The notes below the pieces were generated by a model. The model worked only from the letters and a program-made list of their open reading frames with translations, did no database searches and was not told the origin of the DNA. This document shows positions 1 to 8,419 of a DNA stretch of 64,000 nucleotides, piece by piece. Positions within the stretch are counted from its first letter, which is position 1. Every line of letters begins with the position of its first letter. A program made the position numbers and the translations under genes. Origin of the DNA: UBA5972 sp964567685 (GTDB lineage Bacteria > Pseudomonadota > Alphaproteobacteria > Rhodobacterales > Rhodobacteraceae); NCBI GenBank assembly GCA_964567685.1, contig CAZMNO010000013.1, forward strand, positions 1 to 64,000, given 5' to 3'.

Positions 1-56
1 GACCAGTAGACCAGTAGACCAGTAGACCAGTAGACCAGTAGACCAGTAGACCAGTA
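1..56. repeat. Tandem 8-bp repeat, seven units
   Basis: Seven uninterrupted copies of GACCAGTA fill the first 56 bases, followed by a partial unit (GACT). The array starts at the window edge, so it may continue to the left. Eight is not a multiple of three and no convincing gene covers it. It lies beyond the 3' end of the alkB-like gene on the minus strand. Such arrays vary in copy number by slippage. No function is inferred. Confidence 0.9.
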
Positions 57-301
57 GACTAATCTACCAATCTGCCAGTCAACTAGTTTAGTAGTTCATT
101 GTGGTTTTTCAACAGGTTACACAAAGAAAAGCGTTAACATTGCCTTGTGGTTTTTCCGAATGTCTAGGTGAGTCTCAGAGCAGTTTGTCAATTCCTGAGG
201 AGCGATCCCAAACCCCTGCATAAAGCAATCAGATATGAGCATTTCAAATACTTTGAAAAAACCGGTGGAACCGGTTCAATCATGCGCCAAAGAACCTGCA
301 T
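57..301. other. Gene-free stretch with a short direct repeat
   Basis: No credible gene is seen between the 8-bp array and the end of the alkB-like gene. A 12-bp direct repeat, TTGTGGTTTTTC, occurs at 99-110 and 145-156, 46 bp apart. The segment is AT-richer than the flanking genes. Short open frames here lack a ribosome binding site and a recognisable product. Apart from the terminator at 256-276 I see nothing else. Confidence 0.6.
256..276 (-). terminator. Intrinsic terminator of the alkB-like gene
   Basis: On the minus strand AACCGGT and ACCGGTT form a perfect 7-bp stem with a 3-nt loop, followed directly by a run of T (AAAA at 256-259 on the plus strand). It begins about 25 nt past the alkB-like stop codon, which fits a rho-independent terminator for that transcript. 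Confidence 0.75.
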
Positions 302-1453
302 TCAACTCGCGCCCTTGGGCATCGGATTGCTTGCGGCTTTGTACGGCGTCCAGTCGTCGATTTCAGGGTAATAGACCGCCCGCCATTCCCGCACACGTTT
401 GTTCATGATCCGCCGCCACAAAGGCGGGATCATCGCGGCAAAAGTCATGCCGATATAGCCATAGGGCAGTTGCGGCGCCTCCTCGACCGGATAAGCCTGT
501 AACAGCGGAAATCTGCGGTTTGGTTTGACATGATGATCGGAGTGTCGCTGAAGATTGATCAGCATCCAGCTTGTCGCTTTATGTGAGTCATTCCAGGAAT
601 GGTGCGGTTGGGTATGTTCATACTTCCCGTCACCCAGGTATTTCCGCGTCAGCCCGTAATGTTCAACGTAATTGACGAGCTCCAGATAAAGAACGGCGAT
701 CAAGGCCTGAAAACCAAAGAACAGAATGCCTTCCTGACCAGCGACAAGCCAGGCAAGGAGGACAAAGGCCATTTGAAGACCGAAATACTTGTAAAACGGA
801 TTTGAGCGATGCCAAACAGGCAATCCCTTGCGCGCCAGCATCGCCTTTTCCGCCCGCCACGAGGATCTGAAACATTGCACCAGGATACGTGGAAAGAAGC
901 GGTGAAACCCATCATTATAGCGCGCCGTCACCGGATCGCGCGGTGTGCCGACATAAGGATGGTGCACCAGCAAATGCTCTGACCGGAAATGCCCGTAAAG
1001 CACCATCGCCAGCAAACCGTCGGCCAGATGACGTTCAAGCCGGGTGCTCTGGTGCATCAGCTCATGCGCATAAACGATCCCGATTGCACCGGAAATCACC
1101 CCCACCCCGTACATCAGCAGAAACTTTTCAGACACCGACAGATAGGGCAGGTGTGCAACCGCAAACAGGCTGGCAAAAACCAGCAGTAATTGAACCGGAA
1201 ACCAGAGCAGTGTGATCAGGCGATACCAATAAAGATCATCATCCGATGTCGCCGGGTCAGCGTTTTCAGCGTTTAAACCGCCAAGGTAGTCAAGCAGCGA
1301 AAACACCCCAAGCCCGTAGGCTGGTACAATCAACAGGAACCAGCCACCGAAATAGATGCCAAGTGCGACCAGCGGTACAAATGTCAGCGAAACCCAGAAG
1401 GGCAGGGCATTTCTGAGCTTTGCCACGTCAGCCTGCGAAGTCATGTCGGTCAT
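302..1453 (-). CDS. alkB: Alkane 1-monooxygenase / xylene monooxygenase-type membrane hydroxylase
   Basis: This is an integral-membrane di-iron hydroxylase of the AlkB/XylM family. The family inserts oxygen at terminal carbons of alkanes or related hydrocarbons and takes electrons from rubredoxin. The 383-residue protein carries the histidine boxes in order: HELMH at residues 130-134, a box with H160 and H164-H165, NYVEHYG at 261-267, and LQRHSDHH at 301-308. Several hydrophobic segments lie at about 18-60, 80-130 and 225-260. LQRHSDHH and the HYG motif are typical of true AlkB. No rubredoxin gene is adjacent, so the electron donor must be encoded elsewhere. mutY lies 46 nt upstream in the same direction. 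The exact substrate chain length cannot be read from sequence. Confidence 0.88.
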   Translation of the reverse strand: MTDMTSQADVAKLRNALPFWVSLTFVPLVALGIYFGGWFLLIVPAYGLGVFSLLDYLGGLNAENADPATSDDDLYWYRLITLLWFPVQLLLVFASLFAVAHLPYLSVSEKFLLMYGVGVISGAIGIVYAHELMHQSTRLERHLADGLLAMVLYGHFRSEHLLVHHPYVGTPRDPVTARYNDGFHRFFPRILVQCFRSSWRAEKAMLARKGLPVWHRSNPFYKYFGLQMAFVLLAWLVAGQEGILFFGFQALIAVLYLELVNYVEHYGLTRKYLGDGKYEHTQPHHSWNDSHKATSWMLINLQRHSDHHVKPNRRFPLLQAYPVEEAPQLPYGYIGMTFAAMIPPLWRRIMNKRVREWRAVYYPEIDDWTPYKAASNPMPKGAS

Positions 1454-1499
1454 TTCAAAGCCTGTTTTTGGCAGATCATAGCGTCCGCACTCGCTTCAC

Positions 1500-2564
1500 T
1501 CAAACTTTCTTGTGGTGCTTTGCTGCAAGGTCATAGGCCTTGCGCATCACCGTTGGCAAATCACCGGGGTTGAATTGCCCCCGCTTCACGAAACTCCCAA
1601 TCTTGGCAGGCGTATTCGCTGGCACGAATGCGGTTTTCACTGTCAGTCGCAAATGAAAATGCGTAAAAGTATGGCGCACCGGTTCAGGCAATATCTGCCA
1701 GTCGGCTTCACAGGGTGGGGTATCGCTAGGTTTCTCTGCCCATTCGCTGCCCGGCCAGCCCAGCATCCCGCCAAGCAACCCGTTTTCGGCCCTCCGCTCC
1801 AAAAGAAGGGCTCCATCGGCGCACAAAACAACGTAAGCAATGCCGTGGCGCAGTGGTTTTGGTGGTTTGGCCGTCCGGTGCGGCAAATCCTGTGCCAGAC
1901 CTTCGGCATTTCCCACGCAGGTGGTGTGCAATGGGCAGGCATCGCAATCCGGTTTTCGCGCCGTGCATATCGTTGCCCCCAGATCCATCATCGCCTGCGC
2001 ATAATCTCCGGCACGCATTGAGGGGGTCAGCTGGTCAGCAAGCCCTGCCAGCTCTTTCTTGGCCCGTGGCAGGGGTGTTTTCACAGCGAACAGTCGCGCA
2101 ATCACCCGTTCCACGTTGCCATCGACAACGGTCTCGCGCCTGTCAAAGGCGATCGCAGCAATGGCGGCCGAGGTATAAGGCCCGATGCCTGGCAAGGCCT
2201 GCAAGTCAGCGCGATCCTCTGGAAAACAACCATCATGACGGGTTGCAATTTCCCGTGCGCATTTCAGCATGTTCCGCGCACGCGCATAATAGCCAAGTCC
2301 AGCCCAGGCTGCCATCACATCAGCGTCCGAGGCCGCTGCAAGCGCCTCGACACTTGGCCAGCGCCGGGTGAATGCCTCAAAATAGCCCTGCACGGCCGCC
2401 ACCGTGGTTTGCTGCAACATCACCTCGGACAGCCAGACCCGATAAGGGTCCGGTCGCTTGCCCCGCTTGCCCAATTCGGGTGCCACGCGCCACGGCAATT
2501 CACGCGCATTTGCGTCATACCAGGCCAATACCCGGTCTCTGTGGGTTTCAACGGCGTCACGCAA
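1500..2564 (-). CDS. mutY: A/G-specific adenine DNA glycosylase MutY
   Basis: MutY removes adenine mispaired with 8-oxoguanine and acts with MutM, which is also encoded in this window. The protein has 354 residues. The catalytic Glu is E47 in LSEVMLQQT, the helix-hairpin-helix is LPGIGPYTSAAI at about 124-135, and the catalytic Asp is D148 in VVDGN. The 4Fe-4S cluster ligands are C200, C207, C210 and C216 with the expected spacing 6-2-5. A NUDIX-like 8-oxoG recognition domain fills the C-terminal third. The start appears to be TTG: an in-frame stop lies two codons upstream, and GGGA sits 9 nt before it. A DUF721 gene is divergent at 2648, and that neighbourhood is common in alphaproteobacteria. 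Confidence 0.95.
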   Translation of the reverse strand: MRDAVETHRDRVLAWYDANARELPWRVAPELGKRGKRPDPYRVWLSEVMLQQTTVAAVQGYFEAFTRRWPSVEALAAASDADVMAAWAGLGYYARARNMLKCAREIATRHDGCFPEDRADLQALPGIGPYTSAAIAAIAFDRRETVVDGNVERVIARLFAVKTPLPRAKKELAGLADQLTPSMRAGDYAQAMMDLGATICTARKPDCDACPLHTTCVGNAEGLAQDLPHRTAKPPKPLRHGIAYVVLCADGALLLERRAENGLLGGMLGWPGSEWAEKPSDTPPCEADWQILPEPVRHTFTHFHLRLTVKTAFVPANTPAKIGSFVKRGQFNPGDLPTVMRKAYDLAAKHHKKV

Positions 2565-2647
2565 TCTTTATCGTCCCGATCCGGTCAATCCTCTGGTAAG
2601 AACTTTCAACCGCGCTAGAATAGCAACAGAAACGGAATTGGACACGC

Positions 2648-3178
2648 ATGGCCGGCCAGAAACAACCCCAGAAAAAGCAGTCGCCCCCGAAAAGGATGGC
2701 GCGCGGGTTTGTTCAGACCGGTGGCATCCTGCAGGGGCGTATCCGCAAGGCAACCGAAAAGCGTGGCTTTGTCGAAACCCGCCTCCTGACCCATTGGGCC
2801 GAGATTGTCGGCGCCGCGACCGCAGGCATCTGCCGACCGGTGAAGGTGGGCTATGGCCGCGAAGGATTCGGGGCCACACTGACCCTTCTGACCAGTGGCG
2901 CCAACGCGCCGATGCTACAGGCTGAACTGCCGAAAATCCGCGAGCGGGTAAATGCCAGCTATGGCTATGCCGCGATCTCACAAATCCGCCTCACGCAAAC
3001 CGCCGCCAGCGGATTTGCTGCACCACAGGCAGAGTATGCCCCTGCACCGGACAGACACCTCAAAACGCCTGATCCAAAAAAATCAGCGGCTCTGAACGGA
3101 ACAATCTCAGACGTCGAAAGCGATTCTCTTCGATCCGCCCTTGAAGCCCTGGGGCAGAATATCCTAACACGCCCTTGA
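2648..3178 (+). CDS. DUF721 (DciA-family) protein
   Basis: This 176-residue basic protein has the DUF721 layout: a basic N-terminus, a conserved region around residues 40-110 (LLTHWAEIVG, then a beta-rich segment ending in LPKIRERVNASYGY), and a low-complexity tail. DciA, a DUF721 family member, helps load the replicative helicase DnaB in bacteria that lack DnaC. That role is established for the family and inferred here. It is divergent from mutY and is followed after 27 nt by a DsbA-like gene, probably in one transcript with that gene and the CoA-transferase. The last third, from about residue 115, looks unstructured. Family assignment is firm; helicase loading by this copy is untested. Confidence 0.75.
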   Translation: MAGQKQPQKKQSPPKRMARGFVQTGGILQGRIRKATEKRGFVETRLLTHWAEIVGAATAGICRPVKVGYGREGFGATLTLLTSGANAPMLQAELPKIRERVNASYGYAAISQIRLTQTAASGFAAPQAEYAPAPDRHLKTPDPKKSAALNGTISDVESDSLRSALEALGQNILTRP

Positions 3179-3205
3179 GCCCGAAAATTGCAAAGGTCCC
3201 GATCC

Positions 3206-3886
3206 ATGTTACGCAAAGCTCTTTCCACCCTGACAATGTTCGCACTGGTCGTCGGTGGCTACTATCTGTGGCTGCAACAAAACCACGAGCCGGAACAGTT
3301 GTCGGCCGTTGACTCGATTGTCGCGATTGAAGACGTACAATCCTCAGATGGCGATGCAACGCTGGTTCAGGAAATGTCGATGGGGGCGGAGGACGCACCT
3401 GTTACCATAATCGAATATGCCTCGTTCACCTGCCCGCATTGCGCGGCTTATCACCACAATGTCTTTGGCAAGATCGTTGAAAACTATGTCGATACCGGCA
3501 AGGTTCGCTTTGTGATGCGGGATGTCTATTTCGACCGTTTCGGATTGTGGGCGGCGATGCTGGCGCGCTGTGGCGACGGCAGCAAGTTTTTTGGCGTTTC
3601 CGACCTGATCTATACGAACCAGCGCGAATGGACAGCCGGGGATACAAATCTTGAAGTGGTTCAAAACCTGCAAAAACTTGGCCGTCTGGCCGGGATGGAT
3701 GAAACCGCAATGAACGCCTGTCTGCAAGACAACGAAATGGCGCAGGCACTGGTGTCAGCCTATCAGGAAAACGCCGAACGCGATGAAATCTCCTCGACCC
3801 CCACATTCATCATAAATGGTGAAAAATACCCCAACATGAGCTACGAGGATTTCAAGGAGGTTCTCGACGGTCTCCTGAACGAGTAA
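3206..3886 (+). CDS. Membrane-anchored DsbA-family thiol-disulfide oxidoreductase
   Basis: This is a periplasmic thioredoxin-fold protein that probably oxidises or isomerises disulfides in exported proteins. The chosen ATG gives 226 residues; an in-frame TTG lies 18 nt upstream, but AAAGG sits 9 nt before this ATG. Residues 8-23 form a hydrophobic N-terminal anchor or signal. The active site CPHC is at 76-79 within YASFTCPHC. A helical insertion follows, then the cis-Pro region SSTPTFIING. Length and motif fit the DsbA/ScsC-like branch found next to mutY and DUF721 in alphaproteobacteria. The downstream CoA-transferase starts 3 nt after the stop, so the two are likely co-transcribed. Substrates are unknown. 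Confidence 0.88.
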   Translation: MLRKALSTLTMFALVVGGYYLWLQQNHEPEQLSAVDSIVAIEDVQSSDGDATLVQEMSMGAEDAPVTIIEYASFTCPHCAAYHHNVFGKIVENYVDTGKVRFVMRDVYFDRFGLWAAMLARCGDGSKFFGVSDLIYTNQREWTAGDTNLEVVQNLQKLGRLAGMDETAMNACLQDNEMAQALVSAYQENAERDEISSTPTFIINGEKYPNMSYEDFKEVLDGLLNE

Positions 3887-3889
3887 TCC

Positions 3890-5041
3890 ATGAGCACAAC
3901 CCCCCTCAAGGGCCTGAAAGTTCTTGAACTTGCCCGCATTCTGGCAGGGCCCTGGGCCGGGCAAACCCTGTCTGACCTTGGCGCTGACGTCATCAAGGCC
4001 GAAAGCCCCGCTGGTGACGACACGCGTCGCTGGGGGCCGCCCTTTATCACGCGCGATGAAGATGTTTCAGCATCCTACTTTCACAGCTGCAACCGGGGCA
4101 AGCGTTCGATCACGGTGGATTTCCGCGAGGCTGACGGGCAGGAAATAGTGCGCAAACTCGCCGCGCAATCCGATGTTCTGATCGAGAATTTCAAATTTGG
4201 CGGGCTGGCCAAATACGGGCTCGATTACGACAGCCTGAAAGAGGTCAACCCGCGTCTGATCTATTGCTCGATCACCGGTTTCGGCCAGACCGGCCCTTAT
4301 CGCAAACGCGCTGGTTATGATTTTCTGATGCAGGGCATGGGCGGCATCATGTCCGTCACCGGCGAGCCGGGCGGGCAACCGCAGAAGATGGGTGTTGCCG
4401 TGACCGATATTCTGACCGGTCTTTATTCGGTTATCGCGATTGAAGCGGCGCTTTTGCAGCGCGAGCGTACAGGGCTTGGCCAGCATATCGACATGGCGCT
4501 GCTAGATGTCGCGACGTCTACGATGGCAAATCAGGCGCTGAATTACCTCAGCACCGGCGTTGCGCCGACATCGATGGGCAACGCGCATCAGAATTTGACG
4601 CCATATCAGGTGTTTGACTGCGCGGACGGCTATATCATCATCGCCACGGGTAATGATGGACAGTACCGCCGCCTCTGCACCATTTTAGATCTTGAAGATA
4701 TGGCCGAGGATCCCGATTACATCACCAATGCCGACCGCATTGCAAACCGGGACACCATGACCAAAAGGCTGACGGCAGCCACCCGTCAGCGACACAAAGC
4801 CGAGCTTCTTGATGCCTGCGAAAGCCAAGGTGTGCCCGCCGGGCCGATCAACAACCTTGAAGAGGTGTTTGCCGACCCGCAAGTTGTCTCGCGCGGGATG
4901 CAGATGGAGATTGACGGCGTGCCGTCAGTACGCTCGCCCTTCACATTTTCAGGGGCAGATCTGGCGCATCACCGCCCCTCGCCAAAACTGGGAGAGCATA
5001 CTGACGAAGTTCTTGCCACACTCAGGAAGCTTTCGGAGTAA
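3890..5041 (+). CDS. Family III CoA-transferase (CaiB/BaiF type)
   Basis: Enzymes of this family move CoA between carboxylic acids through an aspartyl-CoA anhydride. The 383-residue protein begins with the typical LKGLKVLELARILAGPWAG segment. It has the GADVIKAE motif at about 31-38, and the probable catalytic aspartate is D173 in AVTDILTG. It starts 3 nt after the DsbA-like gene. Its last 20 nt overlap the convergent lpxK gene, so the two transcripts share antisense 3' ends. Formyl-, oxalate-, succinyl- and carnitine-type substrates all occur in this family, and the sequence alone does not choose between them. Confidence 0.88.
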   Translation: MSTTPLKGLKVLELARILAGPWAGQTLSDLGADVIKAESPAGDDTRRWGPPFITRDEDVSASYFHSCNRGKRSITVDFREADGQEIVRKLAAQSDVLIENFKFGGLAKYGLDYDSLKEVNPRLIYCSITGFGQTGPYRKRAGYDFLMQGMGGIMSVTGEPGGQPQKMGVAVTDILTGLYSVIAIEAALLQRERTGLGQHIDMALLDVATSTMANQALNYLSTGVAPTSMGNAHQNLTPYQVFDCADGYIIIATGNDGQYRRLCTILDLEDMAEDPDYITNADRIANRDTMTKRLTAATRQRHKAELLDACESQGVPAGPINNLEEVFADPQVVSRGMQMEIDGVPSVRSPFTFSGADLAHHRPSPKLGEHTDEVLATLRKLSE

Positions 5042-6029
5042 TCCCTGCCTCTTCTAAAGATGCATCAAGCGGACCCCAATCCTGAAGCTGCAACCGCACG
5101 GGCAGGGTCAGCACCCGCAGCTTGAACTCCTCGGGCAACCGGGTGGCGTCCTTTTCCGTCGTCACCATCTGTGCACCTTTGAAAAACGAGTCGTTTTCAA
5201 GGCGGCGCATCAGCGGCAGGGTCAGTTTCTGATGATCAGCCAGCGCCTCGGACTTGATGATATCCGCCCCCAAGCCACGCAGTGTCGCAAAGAACTTTTC
5301 CGGGCGGCCAATTCCGGCAAATGCCAAAACCTTGACGCCCTTCCAGTCCATCCCGGTTTCCAAAGGGCGCAGTTCGCCGCTGCAAACGGGCGTTTCACCA
5401 ACAACCGGCCAGAAGGATTGAAACCGCTCTCTGGCTTTCTTCGGGCCAATCACCACCATCGCATCCGCGCGCTGAAGCCCGGTCTCAAGAGGTTCACGCA
5501 ACGGCCCTGCCGGGATGATCTGGCCATTGCCAAAACCGGCGACAGCATCCACCACGACAATAGACACGTCCTTGGCAAGCGTCGGGTTCTGAAACCCGTC
5601 ATCCAGCAAGATCACATCCGCCCCGGCACTGATCGCTTCCAAAGCACCGCGATGGCGGTCGCGGGAAACCCATGCGTCGCAAAACGCGGCCAGCAAAAGT
5701 GGCTCGTCGCCCACTTCGGCTGCTTTATGTCGCCGCGTATCAACCCTGACCGGCCCCTCAAGAGAGCCACCGTACCCACGCGACACCACGTGCGGCTGCC
5801 AGCCCCAGCTTTTCAGCCGCTCAGCCAGTGCGATGACCGTCGGAGTTTTACCTGTACCGCCGATATTGATGTTGCCGACACAGATCACGGGCACCGGAAC
5901 CCTGTGCCACGGCCCCTGCTTCATTCTGCGCTCTGAAGCAACGCGCCAAAGAGCAGACAGGGGGGCCAGCATCCGGGCCATAATTCCCGGGCTTTTGGGT
6001 GGATTATGCCAGAACCTGGGTTCCTGCAT
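5022..6029 (-). CDS. lpxK: Tetraacyldisaccharide 4'-kinase LpxK
   Basis: LpxK phosphorylates the 4' position of the lipid A disaccharide at the inner membrane, producing lipid IVA. The chosen ATG gives 335 residues; a GTG one codon earlier is possible, but AGAGG lies 7 nt before the ATG. The N-terminus has a short membrane-associated helix. The P-loop is GGTGKTP at about 57-63 inside GNINIGGTGKTP, followed by SRGYGG and the ILLDDGFQNP motif typical of the family. Its start overlaps the waaA stop, so translation is probably coupled. Its 3' end overlaps the CoA-transferase gene by 20 nt. Confidence 0.95.
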   Translation of the reverse strand: MQEPRFWHNPPKSPGIMARMLAPLSALWRVASERRMKQGPWHRVPVPVICVGNINIGGTGKTPTVIALAERLKSWGWQPHVVSRGYGGSLEGPVRVDTRRHKAAEVGDEPLLLAAFCDAWVSRDRHRGALEAISAGADVILLDDGFQNPTLAKDVSIVVVDAVAGFGNGQIIPAGPLREPLETGLQRADAMVVIGPKKARERFQSFWPVVGETPVCSGELRPLETGMDWKGVKVLAFAGIGRPEKFFATLRGLGADIIKSEALADHQKLTLPLMRRLENDSFFKGAQMVTTEKDATRLPEEFKLRVLTLPVRLQLQDWGPLDASLEEAGITPKAS

Positions 6030-7324
6030 CACGTAACCTCTGCCGGGGGGTCGGGAAGATATTCAAGCAGAAGTTGGAGCGCCCGATCGGTCACCTCAGC
6101 ACCGCTTGAGCTGATCTCCCACGCCGCATGCGCCATCTCTGCTGCCTTGTCGGGTGACAGAACTCGCCCCACCGCCTTGACCAGATCGTTGACCGATTTC
6201 ACTTCAACCGTGGCCCCAACCGCAGCCAGACGCTCGTAGATATCAGAGACCTTATGGATATAGGGGCCATGAATAATCGCCGAGCCCAGCGCAGCCGGTT
6301 CAAACGGATTATGCCCACCAATACTGACAAGCGACCCGCCCAGAAAACTGACGGGCGCGATCCGGTACCAAAGCCCCATTTCACCCAGTGTATCAGCGAG
6401 ATAGATCTCGGTGCCGGCGTCGGGCATCTCGCCCTTTGATCGCACAGCGATTTGCCAGCCGTTGGCGGCCAGAGAATCCGCAATTTCAGGCCCCCGTTCC
6501 GGGTGCCTTGGGGCAATGATCAGCAGCAAACGCTGCGCTGCCCGCGAAGCCTGGCGGTGTGCTGCGGCGACCATTGCTTCTTCGCCTTCATGCGTCGACG
6601 CCGCCAGCCAGACAGGGCGCCCTGCCAGATGTTTGGCAAAGCGGCTTCGCTCCGCTTCATCATGGGGCAACGCGGCAGAGCCTTCTTTCAATGTCCCTGT
6701 GACCTCGGCCCGGTCTTTGGGCAGACCGAGGCGTTTCAAATACCGCGCCGTGGCTTCATCCTGCGCCAGTACATGATCAAACCGCCGCAGAAGCGATTTC
6801 GCAATCCCCGGAAACCAGCGCCATTTTTCATGTGTGGCGCGGGAAATCCGTGCGTTGATCAAGAGCATCGGAATGTTGGAAGCGTTGGTCTCATACATCA
6901 AGGCTGGCCAAAGCTCGCTCTCTGTCCAGACTGCGAGGTCAGGTTTCCAATGATCAAGAAATCCCCGGACGAACGGCCTGACATCGACGGGAACATATTG
7001 GTGCTGCGCGTTGTCAAGCAACCTGACCTCAACCATCGCGGCTGAGGTGACGGTTCCGGTGGTGATCAGAAAGTTGAGATCACTGCGCAGATCGCCCAGC
7101 CTGCTCACCAGTTCCAGGATCGACAGGGATTCACCGACACTGGCCGCATGAAACCAGACCAAAGTACCTTCGGGGCGGGTTTTGACGGGGTTGCCAAACC
7201 GCTCGTTGATCCGCTCGGGGTCTTCCTTGCCGCTCGTGCGCCGCTCTTCAATGCGCTTTTCCGCAAAACCATGCGCGCGCTCGGAGAACGCGAGGTAAGC
7301 AGCAAGACCGACCGAACGCCCCAT
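6029..7324 (-). CDS. waaA: Kdo transferase WaaA
   Basis: WaaA adds 3-deoxy-D-manno-octulosonic acid to the lipid A precursor at the inner-membrane face. The protein has 431 residues, near the family norm. The N-terminal Rossmann domain carries the FHAASVGES motif at 58-66 with the probable catalytic base E65. The C-terminal domain has the nucleotide-sugar region with GSLVSIGGHNPFEPAALG. The gene sits 12 nt after DUF4170 and overlaps lpxK by 1 nt, in the standard alphaproteobacterial order. It is a GT-B glycosyltransferase of the GT30 type. Whether it adds one or two Kdo residues is not visible from sequence. Confidence 0.95.
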   Translation of the reverse strand: MGRSVGLAAYLAFSERAHGFAEKRIEERRTSGKEDPERINERFGNPVKTRPEGTLVWFHAASVGESLSILELVSRLGDLRSDLNFLITTGTVTSAAMVEVRLLDNAQHQYVPVDVRPFVRGFLDHWKPDLAVWTESELWPALMYETNASNIPMLLINARISRATHEKWRWFPGIAKSLLRRFDHVLAQDEATARYLKRLGLPKDRAEVTGTLKEGSAALPHDEAERSRFAKHLAGRPVWLAASTHEGEEAMVAAAHRQASRAAQRLLLIIAPRHPERGPEIADSLAANGWQIAVRSKGEMPDAGTEIYLADTLGEMGLWYRIAPVSFLGGSLVSIGGHNPFEPAALGSAIIHGPYIHKVSDIYERLAAVGATVEVKSVNDLVKAVGRVLSPDKAAEMAHAAWEISSSGAEVTDRALQLLLEYLPDPPAEVT

Positions 7325-7336
7325 AATGCCCCTGAC

Positions 7337-7579
7337 CTAGCCCAGCTCTTCCGTCGGGCCTGCGGGGGCATCTTCGTCGCGCAATCTGTGGAGATGGGCG
7401 ATGTAATAGCGTGTATGAGCGTCATCTACCGTGCGCTGCGCTGCAGATTTCCATGCGTCATAGGCGGAATTGTAATCGGGAAAAATTCCCACGATGTCTA
7501 TTTCATCAACACTCCTGAACGCCGATTTTGTGGGATCGACGAGTTCGCCACCAAAGACGAGGTGCAACCGCTGGGCCAT
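7337..7579 (-). CDS. DUF4170 protein
   Basis: This 80-residue cytoplasmic protein has no signal peptide or membrane segment. It shows the DUF4170 pattern: a beta-strand start (RLHLVFGGEL), the segment IVGIFPDYNSAYDAWKSAAQ, and TRYYIAHLHRL near the C-terminus. It is regularly encoded between an inositol-monophosphatase-family gene and waaA in Rhodobacterales and relatives, as here. No biochemical role is known to me. The conserved position suggests a link to lipopolysaccharide assembly, which is inference only. Confidence 0.85.
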   Translation of the reverse strand: MAQRLHLVFGGELVDPTKSAFRSVDEIDIVGIFPDYNSAYDAWKSAAQRTVDDAHTRYYIAHLHRLRDEDAPAGPTEELG

Positions 7580-7642
7580 GAAAAACCACTCCTTTTCGTT
7601 TCCCGCGGTCTTACGTCAGATCACACGCGTTTGAAAGGGCCG

Positions 7643-8419
7643 TCAGGGATGTAAATGCGCCAGAAATCCCGCATGAACGCCGGGACTGGCGGCAAGAACA
7701 CCGGGGCATTTTGACTCCGGGCCGTTAAAGACCAGTCCGGCCCCGTCCCGATCACTGACCGTCGCACCTGCTTCATCACAAATCAGAACGCCGGCAGCGA
7801 TATCCCATTCCCAGGCGTCGCGCAGCGTGACCATGCCGTCAAACCGGCCTTCGGCAATCAGGCACAGACGATAGGCAAGCGATGAGCGAAAGTGTTTTTC
7901 CACCGGTGGCACCCCACCCGGCCAGAGGTCAGGGGCAAGTTGCGGTGTTGCCGCAAGAACCCGCGCCTGCGAAACCCCCTCGCGGCCCGAATGCTGCAAG
8001 GGTTGCCCGTTCAGGTAAGCTCCGGCCCCAACTCGGGCCTGATAAGTAAACTCGCGCAGCGGCATATGCACAACTGCGGTCGTAACGACACCGTTTTCGG
8101 CGATTGCCAGAGAATGCGCGAATGTTTTCTTGCCATTCACGAAAGACCGGGTGCCATCAATCGGATCAACGATGAAAACCCTTTCAGCTGACAACCGCGA
8201 TTGGTCGTCTTCGGTTTCTTCGGAAAGCCAACCATAATCCGGGCGCGCCGATAGCAGCTCAGACCGCAACATCGCGTCAATTTCCAGATCGGCCTCGGTG
8301 ACCGGGCCTTGCCCGTCACCCTTGTTCCAAACTTCCGGTGTCGCGTGAAAATGCCGTTCGGCTATGTCACCTGCCGCTATTGCAGCATCAAGTAAGAGAT
8401 CAAGATCACGCTCCGGCAA
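7643..8419 (-). CDS. Inositol monophosphatase / CysQ-family phosphatase
   Basis: This is a Mg-dependent, Li-sensitive-type sugar or nucleotide phosphatase fold of 258 residues. Metal ligands lie in SEETE at about 66-70 and in DPIDGTRSF at 85-93, and the C-terminal signature WEWDIAAG is present. The superfamily includes inositol-1-phosphatase, fructose-1,6-bisphosphatase and 3'(2'),5'-bisphosphate nucleotidase (CysQ). The context beside lipopolysaccharide genes does not settle the substrate. The likely start is a TTG overlapping the pmbA 3' end by 14 nt, with GGAAGG 8 nt upstream, which suggests translational coupling. Confidence 0.88.
   Translation of the reverse strand: MPERDLDLLLDAAIAAGDIAERHFHATPEVWNKGDGQGPVTEADLEIDAMLRSELLSARPDYGWLSEETEDDQSRLSAERVFIVDPIDGTRSFVNGKKTFAHSLAIAENGVVTTAVVHMPLREFTYQARVGAGAYLNGQPLQHSGREGVSQARVLAATPQLAPDLWPGGVPPVEKHFRSSLAYRLCLIAEGRFDGMVTLRDAWEWDIAAGVLICDEAGATVSDRDGAGLVFNGPESKCPGVLAASPGVHAGFLAHLHP

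Noticed and set aside
168..371. 67-codon plus-strand frame beside alkB
   Set aside because: It overlaps the alkB terminator and 3' end, has no ribosome site and no family resemblance.
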